This document shows positions 33,901 to 40,435 of a stretch of DNA of 64,000 nucleotides, piece by piece (within the stretch, counting starts at the first letter, position 1; every line of letters begins with the position of its first letter). A model generated the notes under the pieces. It did not search any database. It was given only the letters and a program-made list of their open reading frames with translations, and was not told where the DNA came from. The position numbers were made by a program, and so were the translations under genes. Origin of the DNA: Ciona savignyi. Lineage: Eukaryota > Chordata > Ascidiacea > Phlebobranchia > Cionidae. Location: assembly GCA_000149265.1 (NCBI GenBank), contig CH002331.1:242994-306993 (forward strand). The letters are read 5' to 3'.

Positions 33901-33944
33901 TTGGTCGGAAAAAGTGATTGGCACTGCCTCTGTTAGTCCATATA
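15972..33944 (-). CDS. Acyl-CoA synthetase (4CL/luciferase type), C-terminal half, split by a nested transposon
   Basis: These enzymes activate fatty or aryl acids as acyl-adenylates and then CoA thioesters. Minus-strand exons: 33944-33847 ([15 protein letters not shown], then [14 protein letters not shown]), 33195-33127 ([21 protein letters not shown]), 31681-31526 ([46 protein letters not shown]), 16530-16429 ([20 protein letters not shown]) and 16081-15972 ([20 protein letters not shown], then [15 protein letters not shown], stop). The YGLTEA motif, the hinge aspartate of TGDMGYFD and the catalytic lysine of SGSGK are present. Phases agree across the junctions I could test; the donor after KGP is weak. 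About 25-30 residues normally between VGVQ and GVPN (the A8-A9 part) were not found on either side of the insertion, so an exon may be lost or too diverged to see. There is no SKL-type peroxisomal end. The N-terminal half is not nearby; a matching N-terminal exon lies at 63922. Confidence 0.8.
16161..16238 (+). repeat. tRNA-like sequence, probable pseudogene
   Basis: GTCCAGCCGGTCGGTTAAAT opens a tRNA-like stretch with a canonical B-box (AGGTTCGAATCCT) about 45 bases later. The acceptor ends do not pair well. It lies in the last intron of the acyl-CoA synthetase. Confidence 0.4.
17215..18170. other. Transposon interior, no gene; contains a small MITE
   Basis: At about 17518-17720 a MITE-like stretch has GAAACTAAAAGGAGTGAAACTG on one side, TCCCGCACTCCCTTATTTTAG on the other, and the TTAGGGTT-rich core in between (reverse of that at 8760). 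The rest is AT-rich. The right half of the large element lacks this 2.1-kb interior (the junction there is near 30355), so it was deleted on that side or inserted on this one. Confidence 0.45.
18283..19659 (+). pseudogene. Integrase-like transposase, N-terminal exons (copy A)
   Basis: Exon 1 (about 18283-18416) encodes [20 protein letters not shown] and ends in phase 1 at ATAG|GTAAGT. Exon 2 (19500-19659) starts in matching phase and encodes [20 protein letters not shown], then [20 protein letters not shown]. This is the helix-turn-helix region that precedes the rve integrase core in a large family of animal transposon proteins. Exon 2 ends in phase 2 at AAG|GTAAGT. The next exon of this family (EFGIKV...) is absent downstream on this strand; similarity to copy B stops near 20180. 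Copy A is therefore a truncated gene, though its reading frame through exon 2 is intact. Confidence 0.7.
18456..18755 (+). repeat. tRNA-derived SINE, diverged copy
   Basis: Recognisable blocks are CTGGCTAGTCAC, CACCTGAACCTAGTGGATTA, CTGTAACCTGCCGGTGG and GGTAATCTGACAATTGCTGG. It lies in the intron between the two copy A exons. A further minus-strand SINE scrap lies at about 18941-19100. Confidence 0.5.
19325..20180. repeat. Inverted repeat arm A (pairs with 29535-30345)
   Basis: From AAGCATTGCTTAGCATGTAA through the helix-turn-helix exon, a SINE remnant, the TACCCCCCCCCCCCAGTTTC tract and CACATAATTTGTTTGTTAAA, this matches the reverse complement of 29535-30345 nearly base for base. The two arms are about 9.4 kb apart inside the large transposon. 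Confidence 0.85.
20282..22475 (+). CDS. Possible second transposon gene, HECT-ligase-like (partial)
   Basis: Four exon-like blocks have GT-AG borders and compatible phases: 20282-20329 ([16 protein letters not shown]), 20903-20950 ([16 protein letters not shown]), 21491-21675 ([20 protein letters not shown], then an acidic stretch ending QDLQSI) and 22340-about 22475 ([20 protein letters not shown], then [11 protein letters not shown]). The first two are both exactly 48 nt, phase 0, and share T-x-NFS-x-T, so one looks like a duplicate of the other. The last block resembles the HxRR...(V/L)xFV start of HECT domains in G2E3-like, transposon-associated proteins. The catalytic part is absent and the frame degenerates after about 22440. 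Start exon not found. The gene model is inference. Confidence 0.4.
20367..20710 (+). mobile_element. Internally deleted hAT element with transposase C-terminus
   Basis: The ends are CAGTGGTTCTTAAACTGGGG and its inverted partner AAAAAGTTTAAGAACCACTG; the flanks CTCTAAAG and GTCTACAT are a decayed 8-bp duplication. Frame 20427-20588 encodes the hAT dimerisation tail: [20 protein letters not shown], then [20 protein letters not shown], stop. This matches the C-terminus of the ZBED5/SCAND3-like hAT transposases. The upstream catalytic part has been deleted. A second fragment of such an end (TTCAGTGGTTCTAAAGC) lies at 21114-21130. Confidence 0.8.
21695..21780 (+). repeat. Isolated transposon terminus (TATGGTTGGCCATCGGTG)
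   Basis: This is a left-end copy of the large element's terminal repeat (TATGGTTGGCCATCGGTGTC, GCGCGCTGCTAATTTAAGTG), sitting in the intron between HECT-like blocks three and four. No matching right end or 6-bp duplication was found nearby, so it is a truncated second insertion or a recombination scar. Confidence 0.65.
22920..23213 (+). repeat. tRNA-derived SINE, diverged copy
   Basis: Its blocks follow the SINE order (GGTGGGTTAATGCGTTGCCT, CGACGGTGGGCGCGAGGTAA, TTTTCCCATTCACGGAGATA, ATATCCCATCC tail). It lies head to tail with the better preserved copy at 23221. Confidence 0.65.
23221..23516 (+). repeat. tRNA-derived SINE, near-consensus full-length copy
   Basis: The head has box A-like TGGTCTAGCGG and box B-like GGTTGCAGGTGCGAAACTGG. 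The body and the 3' end (ATATCCTATCCTATCCTACG) are intact, so the 3' tail is a TATCC repeat. Good preservation suggests recent activity. Confidence 0.85.
23678..23915 (-). mobile_element. Short internally deleted derivative of the tandem-monomer element
   Basis: It begins TTATGGGTCCCATTTGGG and ends ACACTCTCTAG, the two outer ends of the long elements at 35537 and 47611 in reverse orientation, with all monomers deleted (238 bp). It sits inside another repeat whose parts resume at about 23625 (ATCCCACACG) and 24090-24330, a sequence also present at 30391-30600. Confidence 0.7.
23960..24655. other. Transposon interior, repeat-like, no gene
   Basis: At 24090-24330 (TAAGCTATTCCCTGTGTAGG, CTGCACGCTGCGTATTTGCC) it matches 30391-30600. 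The remainder has no supportable coding sequence. Confidence 0.4.
24663..25015 (-). repeat. tRNA-derived SINE with internal duplication
   Basis: It follows the reverse SINE order, but the segment with TTATCACACAGGCAATCGTC / GATTACCTCGC appears twice (about 24725-24757 and 24773-24806), lengthening the copy by about 50 bp. Head region: GACGCACTAACCCACCAAGC. Confidence 0.7.
25344..25443. other. Assembly gap of 100 N
   Basis: This is a run of exactly 100 undetermined bases. The 137 bp immediately to its left (25207-25343) recurs with one mismatch at 25821-25957, directly before a 22-bp hairpin, so the gap is probably an assembly break at that hairpin. Confidence 0.95.
25821..26020. repeat. Direct repeat of the gap flank, then a perfect 22-bp-stem hairpin
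   Basis: 25821-25957 copies 25207-25343. It is followed by left arm TTAAAATAATGAGGTTCGGG (25958-25979) and its exact complement at 25999-26020, around a 19-nt loop. More GGTTCGGGTTT-type repeats follow to about 26275. Confidence 0.85.
26541..26835 (+). repeat. tRNA-derived SINE, near full length
   Basis: It has the intact head (TCCGGCCGGTTGGTCTAGCG), box B-like GGTTGCAGGTGCGAAACTGG, and tail AATATCCTATCCAATACG. Confidence 0.8.
26840..27650. other. Transposon interior, no gene recognised
   Basis: A SINE scrap occurs at about 26880-26960. An 86-codon plus frame (27007-27267) has no support. The sequence upstream of 27655 should hold the 3' end of the minus-strand transposase gene. Confidence 0.4.
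27655..30178 (-). pseudogene. Integrase-like (rve) transposase, copy B, spliced and inactivated
   Basis: Minus-strand exons: 30178-30027 (helix-turn-helix, as copy A), 29507-29214 ([52 protein letters not shown]), 28723-28511 ([33 protein letters not shown]), 28077-27850 ([36 protein letters not shown]) and about 27800-27655 ([13 protein letters not shown]). The junction phases tested agree. The RVDHGGEN aspartate and the QRIERFW glutamate of the DDE triad are present. The exon carrying the first aspartate (the WR...HGGIDG part of the family) was not found between 28724 and 29213. The helix-turn-helix exon is 8 bp shorter than in copy A, which shifts the frame, and the last piece has an in-frame stop. 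Family match to animal integrase-core transposon proteins is strong; the copy is dead. Confidence 0.8.
29535..30345. repeat. Inverted repeat arm B (pairs with 19325-20180)
   Basis: This is the reverse complement of 19325-20180, with an 8-bp deletion in the helix-turn-helix exon (ATAAGGCAG joined directly to TTGCTGGGG). Unlike arm A, it continues in register into the next transposase exon. Confidence 0.85.
30391..30600. repeat. Dispersed repeat inserted in the transposon's subterminal region
   Basis: ATCCCACACGTTTATAATTT through CGCAGAGCGCTGCTACAAAC interrupts sequence that is continuous on the other side of the element (17100-17205). It is homologous to 23625-24330. Type not identified. Confidence 0.55.
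31706..32684 (+). repeat. Tandem-monomer element, copy 1 (3'-truncated)
   Basis: It starts CTAGAGTGTCAACCACGTGT, 24 bp beyond the acyl-CoA synthetase exon at 31526-31681. It contains the CAGGGTCCCTAACCACATTT and CATGGGTCCCATAGTTATCA blocks and at least two monomers, each with a GGGGAATTCCCC palindrome (32031, 32355), then GTAGATGTCGGGGCGTCATG. No coding frame. It lies in an intron. Confidence 0.75.
32700..33845. other. Acyl-CoA synthetase introns
   Basis: Intronic DNA around exon 33127-33195. It holds a short class-II tRNA-like repeat (about 33228-33290, GGGCAAAGTTTCGAACCCAT) and a SINE fragment (about 33328-33430, AAACGGGTCACTAGCTAGTC). Nothing else was recognised. Confidence 0.45.
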
Positions 33945-34146
33945 CTGATAAGGAAAAATAATTATAAATACGGTATAGGATGTAGGATGGAGGAAAAACA
34001 GTTGCACTCTTAACTTGCCTCTATCGGTATGTTATCTTGTGTCTACCGAATGTTTACCAGAGATTTACCGGTGCTACTTCACTCTGTATAATATGATTCA
34101 GATGCTGCATTTACCCACTGAGTTAATTCGATATTCGCGTGTTTTG

Positions 34147-34242
34147 CCAATTTTTTTTACCGGGCCACGTTTCGAAACCTTTTTTGTATTAAAGTCGGTA
34201 ATTGTAACGGTCGCGTTAACCATTCGGCCACACGACCGTACA
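34147..34242 (-). repeat. Class-II tRNA-like repeat (Ser/Leu type)
   Basis: On the minus strand: GGTCGTGTGGCCGAATGGTT, AACGCGACCG, then a variable middle and GGTTTCGAAACGTGGCCCGG with an A-rich tail. The same unit recurs at 54790-54893 and 59872-59988. The separation of A-box and B-box suits a serine or leucine tRNA ancestor. Probably a short SINE. Confidence 0.5.
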
Positions 34243-34267
34243 CCACCCAAAACAATTAAGAATCTTT

Positions 34268-35264
34268 TTTTCATGTGTAGGTAAAAATAATCGTGTTAGT
34301 TTAACAATCATCTCACCACAAATGTTTTAAATTAAAGCCTCTTTTTAAACGCTGTAGTGAAAATGAAGCTAAATTCCCAAAACAGCCCGATTAATTTTTT
34401 CGTGGTTTCGGGGAATTCCCCTGGTTTTAGTACATAAGTTTTTGTTTTTACATATTTGGGTCATGTTATCTAACAATTCTTAAAGTTTTCCGATTTAACG
34501 ACTCCTTGTTGGAGATGTCAGTACGGCAGGGCATGCCTGTCACAATCATGCTTCAGAAACGCATCTTCGTATTTAAGGGAATTACCCTAAGTAAAAGTTT
34601 TCTTTCTTTTAATTGGCGAAGAAGTGGCCAACATTTAAACACATCTAAATAATATTGAAACAGCCGTTTAAGCGCTATGCACAAAAAAGTTTTTTTTTAA
34701 ATACCATTTTGGGTTTTTAACGTCTCAGGGAAATTCCCCCTGGATTTATCACCCAAATTTTGGTTTCTGCATATCTAGACCATGTTGTCTAAGTAATTAT
34801 TAAAAAGTTTTATTTCGATTCCATTACTCGCTTTGGTAGATGTCAGGGCGACATGGCATGCCTGTCATAATCATGATTTTAGAACAAAATCTTATTTTTA
34901 GGATATTTCCCTAGTTATTTTTTTACAATTCTTTTAAGTGTTTTATCAGTGGCTGTTGCACTCCCTTTCTATCAAATCTAATTTAAATTTAATTTAAACT
35001 AAAAATTTTTTTTAATAACGTTTTGGACTTTCAGCTTCCAGTGGAATTCCCCTGAGTATATTACCTAACAGTTTGGTTTCTGCATATCTAGGCCATGTTG
35101 TCTAACAAATGACAAAGTTTCATTACGATTCCATTACCCCTTCTGCTAAATGTTGGAGCCACAAGCTATGCCTGTCAAGCGGTTGACGAAAAAAAAGAAA
35201 AAAAAAAGAAAATAAAACGGACAAAAACAATATGTGTCCCATTTTTTCAAATGGGACCCATAAT
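34268..35264 (+). repeat. Tandem-monomer element, copy 2 (5'-truncated)
   Basis: It starts inside the 5' module (CATGTGTAGGTAAAAATAAT), runs through three monomers with palindromes at about 34410, 34728 and 35041, and ends with CGGACAAAAACAATATGTGT and the terminal hairpin GTCCCATTTTTTCAAATGGG, then ACCCATAA. Confidence 0.8.
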
Positions 35265-35536
35265 TAGTCAGAAGCAGCGTTTCTGTGGTATAAAGCGTCC
35301 TATGGGTGAAAATACAACCTTGCTCATAGCGCGGCTCGCTAGAACGACAGGTAGTCTCAGCCCAACCCGCTACAAACCGAACAAAAAAGCGTTAACTCTA
35401 GCGAGCTCCACAGTTTCTATGTTTGTATGAGTCGTTGTGATAATAACTTTACCTTTCATGCGGTCAATTATGATTTGTAAGTTAGTATCTACCGTAATCC
35501 AGAAATCTTAAGCTTTTTTGTGAATTTAAACTTTAA

Positions 35537-37093
35537 CTAGAGAGTGTCAACCACGTATTTAACCACCAATATTTGTAAAACACAAGTTGTATGCCATATA
35601 ATTATGCTACTGCTACAGGGTCCCTAATCACATTTTGTGTCTTATACAATGAATATGTAGTTTTTGTTTTTGTAAGCATAAACGCATGGGTCCCTTAGTT
35701 ATCAAACCAAACTTCTTCTCCAGGTGTAGGTAAAAAAAAGAACAATCGTGTTAGATTCACGAAGGTTTCACCACAAATGTTTTTAATTAAAGATTTTTCT
35801 TCAAGTGCTGTATTGAAATGAATCTAAATTCCTAAAACAGCCCGATTTAGTTTTTGATGGCTTCGGGGAATTTGCCATGGGCTTAGTACATAAATTTCTG
35901 TTTTTACATATGTGGGTCATGATATCTAACAATTCTTAAAGTTTTAATCCAATTTGACGAATCCTTGTTGAAGATGTCAGTGCAATGTTGCATGCTTGTC
36001 ACAATCATGAGTCAGGAACATATCTTCGTTTTTAAGGGAGTTACCCTAAGTAAATGTTTTCTTTCTTTTAATTGACATAGGGTGGCTAACGATCCAGCAT
36101 TCCACTAAATCCGATCAAAATTAGAGCAGCCGTTCAAACGCTATGGCCCGAAAAGCTAATTTTTTAGAAAAATAACCGTTTTGGATTTTAACGTCTCAGG
36201 GGAATTCCCCTAGATTTATCATCCACAATTTTTTTACTGCGTATTCAGACCATGTTGTCTAAGAGATGACCAAGTTTTGTTACTATTCTATTATTTCTTC
36301 TGGTAGATGTCAGGGCGTTATGCCATGCCTGTCACAATCATAATTTGAGAACAAAATCTTTTTTTAGGGTATTTTCCTAGATAATTTTTTTAATTTTTTT
36401 TAATTGTTAAATTAGTAGGTAATGCACTTACATTCCACGAAATCTGAATCAGATTGAAGCAGTCGTTCAAGCGCCATGCCCAAAAAAGCTACTTTTTTTA
36501 GAAAAAGTACCGTTTTGGTGTTTAACGCCCCCGGGGAATTCCGCTGGATTTACTCCCCAAACTTTTGGTTTCTGTTCATTTAGAGTTTAGCCCATGTTGT
36601 GTAACAAATACAAAAGTTTAATTGCGATTTCATTTTTCCTTCCGGTAGATGTCGGGGAGACATGGCGTGCTTGTCACAATCATGATTTATAAACAAAATG
36701 TTATTTTTTAGGGTATTTCCCTAGGTAATTTTTTTATTTCTTTCAAGTGTTAAATCAGTTACTAATGCACTTACATTTTACCAAATCTGATTCAAATTGG
36801 AGCTGCCGTTCAAGCGCTATGCCCAAAAAAGCTAGTTTTTTAGAAAAAAATACCGTTTTGGTTTTTAACGTTCCAGGGGAATTCCCCTGGTTTTATCTCC
36901 CAAAATTTTTGTTTCTGTTTATCTTTCTAGTTCTAGACCATGATGTCTAACAAATGGCAAAGTCTCATTGTGATTCCATTTTTTCTTCTGGTAGATGTCG
37001 GGGCGACATGCCATGCCTGTCAAGCGTTTGACGAAAAAAAAAAAAAACGGACAAAAACAATATGTGTCCCAATTTTTTAAATGGGACCCATAA
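35537..37093 (+). repeat. Tandem-monomer element, copy 3, complete
   Basis: It begins CTAGAGAGTGTCAACCACGT after TTTAA, has the full 5' module, then monomers with GGGGAATTCCCC-type palindromes at about 35866, 36198, 36534 and 36876 (spacing about 335 bp), and the 3' end CGGACAAAAACAATATGTGT ... GGGACCCATAA. Each monomer also carries a GTAGATGTCGGGGCGACATG-like block and a CCGTTCAAGCGCTATGCCC-like block. No coding capacity. Confidence 0.85.
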
Positions 37094-37673
37094 CTATCGG
37101 CCCATAACCCTTCTCAACACCGATTACAAAATAATGTCCAAAGCTTTAAACAATCGGATTAGAACACTTCTTCCGAGTCTTATACACAAAGATCAAAACG
37201 GCTTCTTACCGGGACGTTTTATTGGAAACAATATTCGCCTGTTGTTTAACGCGATAGACTATGCAGACTATGCGCAAATACCTTTAACGATGGTGGCGCT
37301 AGATATATACAAAGCGTTCGACTCCTTAAGCTGGAATTTTATCGGTAAAGCGCTGGAAACTTTCGGATTTGGACCAAAACTACATAAATGGGTCAGGGTT
37401 TTATACCAAGACGCAGTTGCAATGATAGTTAACAACAACTTTCTTTCCCCTAAATTTAGAATCGAAAGAGGAGTTCGCCAGGGCGACCCGCTCTCACCCA
37501 GCCTATTTCTAATCTGTATTTCTAATCTGTACCTTGCAATTAAACTTCGAAACAATGTACAAATACCAGGAATGGTAATTGGAAACAGGGATATTAAAGT
37601 ATCACTGCTCGCAGATGACACTCTTATATTCACAAATGGGGACACAACGGCGCTCAACGAACTTTTTAAAGAA
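37092..37673 (+). pseudogene. L1-clade LINE reverse transcriptase fragment
   Basis: The frame encodes NYRPITLLNTDYKIMSKALN, DQNGFLPGRFIGNNI, MVALDIYKAFDSLSW (first catalytic Asp), IERGVRQGDPLSPSLFLI and VSLLADDTLIFTNG (ADD box). This is the L1/Tx1 type, different from the LINE at 49507. The frame is open, but both ends are cut where a tandem-monomer element begins or ends, leaving about 194 codons of the reverse transcriptase domain. Confidence 0.85.
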
Positions 37674-38735
37674 CTAGAGAGTGTCAAGCACGTGTTTAAC
37701 CACGACTATTTGTGAAACATGTTTTGTATGCTTTATAATTATTCGAGCAGGGTCCCTAACCACAATTTTTAATTTAAAAACCGACTATGTAGTTAGTTTC
37801 TGCAGGCATAAACGCATGGGTCCCTCAGCTAACAATCCGATCTTGTTATCCATGTTAATTACACAATATATGTTATTGGCAGATGTGCACGCCAGTCCAT
37901 GTTATCCACTATTCCAAAAGCTTTTAACAGTACTGCCATTATTTTGTTTCTGCAAGCATAAACGTATGGGTCCCATATTTATTAAACCAAACTTCTTTTC
38001 CATATGTAGTTAAAACAAGATTTCAAACAGTTTACAACAAATGTTTTAAGTTATAGCCTCTTGTCAAGCGCAGTAGTGAAATGGAGCTAAATTTCAAAAA
38101 CAGCTTGATTAAGTTTTTCATGGATTCGGGGAATCCCCCCGTAGGTTTACTACATTAATTTCTGTTTTTACATATCTGAGTCATGTTATCGCACAATTCT
38201 TTAAGTTTTATCCAATTTGACGACTCCTTGTTGAAGATTTCTGTGCAATATGGTATGCCTGCCACAATCATGATTTAGGAACAAATTATAATTTTAGGGT
38301 ATTACCCTAGGTATTTTACTTTTTTAATTTCATTCGTACAGCGGCTGCTACCGCACTAACATTAACCAAATCTTATCAAAATTAAAGCAGCCGTTTAATC
38401 GTTATGCTTTTTTAAAAAAAATATCAATTTTGTTTTTAACGTCCCGGGAGAATTTCCCTCAATTTATCACCCATAATTTTAGTTTCTTTATATCTAGAAT
38501 TCTAGACCATGCTGTCTAACAAATGACCGAGTTTTATTTCGATTTAATTATTCTTTCTGGTAGATGTTGGGTGCTGTGCCATACCTGTCACAATCATGAT
38601 TTGAGAACAAAATTTTATTTTTAGGGTATATCTACAATTAGTTTTTTATTTCTTCTAAGTTTTAAATCGGTAGATAATGCACGAACATTCCACCAAATTT
38701 AATTAAAATTGGAGCAGCCGTTCAAGCTCCCCTAT
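37674..38735 (+). repeat. Tandem-monomer element, copy 4 (3' end replaced)
   Basis: It starts CTAGAGAGTGTCAAGCACGT, with the 5' module containing a partial duplication (CATAAACGCATGGGTCCCTC at 37807, CATAAACGTATGGGTCCCAT at 37957), then two monomers. It is broken at about 38735, where a 5'-truncated SINE follows. Confidence 0.75.
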
Positions 38736-38747
38736 TCGTATCATAAA

Positions 38748-39018
38748 ATGTCGAAAGGTTACAGGTGAGAAACTGGTCGCTAGCTAGTCGGTTGTGTCCT
38801 TGGGCAAGGCACTTTACGGACATTGCCTGAACCCAGCGGATTAATGGGTTCTCACAAATTGAAGGAACGTGTCTATCATATACAACACACTGCAATAGCT
38901 CCGGTAACCCGACGATGGGCGCGAGGTGATCTGACGATTGCCGGTGTGATAATCCCCTAGGTTTTCCCATTCACGGGAATATACATGAATATCCTATCCT
39001 TTCCTATCCTATGTGCCC
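38748..39018 (+). repeat. tRNA-derived SINE, 5'-truncated
   Basis: It starts at the end of box B (GTCGAAAGGTTACAGGTGAG) and is otherwise near consensus, through CCCATTCACGGGAATATACA and a TATCCTTTCCTATCCTATG tail. Confidence 0.8.
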
Positions 39019-40205
39019 ATAAGATGGGGAAGCGAAGAAGAGGGACGACGGAGTCAATTTTGCTAGGGTAGAACTGCCGGGCATGCCATATATATTGCAG
39101 TGTTCTGTTAACTACGATTGATAAATTGCTATAACTTTAATTTAAACTATCAAACCAATTGTTTCATGCAACGTCCGATACCTTGCCCTTGTTCACAGCC
39201 GATTAACAGGTGGCCTTTTTCAAATCCACACAGTTTACAACATGAATTGTTTTACAAAAACGCACCGTTAACTTTGTTAAATTTGAGCTGAGGGTCATCA
39301 AATAAAGGTGTTGGTTGTGTTTGCAGGAATCCCAGGCGTTTTCTGTAAAAAAGTAGGAAATAAACCTGTTTTATCACTTGTCACATTACCATAATATTAT
39401 GTTTTTTTTAGAAATGACATGAAAAATGACCAAACGTGACTTAAAACAATGTAAAACTTATTCAGTCACACTGGGTTACCTCGGAAAACTTGTTCGAATA
39501 AGAGGCTACGTTACGAAATATATTTTCGAGCGTGCTTATTCACTAGTCGCATCACGATAATGGTATGACTCCCTCCAAACATTCCTTTATCTCAGCACGT
39601 TCTCTCGCATGGAGGAAAGCGTATATCCCTGTTTGAGCGGATGTTTTTGTTGGTGCTAAAATTTTAACGAAATTATCGATCGTACTTTTCCATTAGATAT
39701 TAAGCTTTTACTTGCGGTACTACTTTTGCGAATTACAAACACGCATGTTGGTGCCAAAACGTGGTTTAAAATTATTTTGTGTTGCTTGTATCTAAAATAA
39801 CGAGCATTTATAACTATTTCGCCATACGTAGCATTAGATTTACTCATAAAATAGGGAAACGCAAAGACGTTATAACGGGGACAATTCTTTGGATAACCTC
39901 GTGCCCACTGCCGGGTTTGCCGTAGGTATTGCAGTGGTTTAACTACGATTGATATATTGTTACACCTTGATTACCATGAAACCACTAGTTTCATACAACG
40001 TTCGATACCTGCCAAAACACATAAATTGTTTTCCACACATTTTGTTTAATAAAAAAGCACAGTTCCCAGTCAACTAACATTACGTGTTATATATGTACAG
40101 GATTAATGTTTAAAAATTCCTTCCGATTGGACATTTACGATTGTTTTGATTTTTTCAAACCTATCTTATGTGTTTCTTGTTTAACTGTTTATTGATACCT
40201 TAAAT

Positions 40206-40333
40206 CAGGGGTGGGAAACTTCTCTAGTCAGCGGGCCAGCTGTGGAAAAATGAAGTTTTTGGTGGGCCGGATTATTGTATAAATAGTATTGTATATCTTA
40301 ATTGCGAGGTATGGTTAGATACAAACCTGGGCC
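40206..40333. mobile_element. hAT-type MITE, truncated copy in unit 1
   Basis: It begins CAGGGGTGGGAAACTTCTCT and continues through GGTGGGCCGGATTATTG, but is cut at CCTGGGCC, where unit 2 starts. Confidence 0.7.
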
Positions 40334-40435
40334 ACCAGTTAACCTAGGACAACTTGTTGAATAAGATGCAACGTAGGAAATAATACTCCCGAGCGTGCTT
40401 TTTCACTCGTCGCATCACGATAATGTTATGACTTC

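Noticed and set aside
31700..38730. CRISPR-like or satellite array
   Set aside because: The ~335-bp monomers are bounded by fixed ends and dispersed in the window, so they are parts of mobile elements and not a satellite or CRISPR array.
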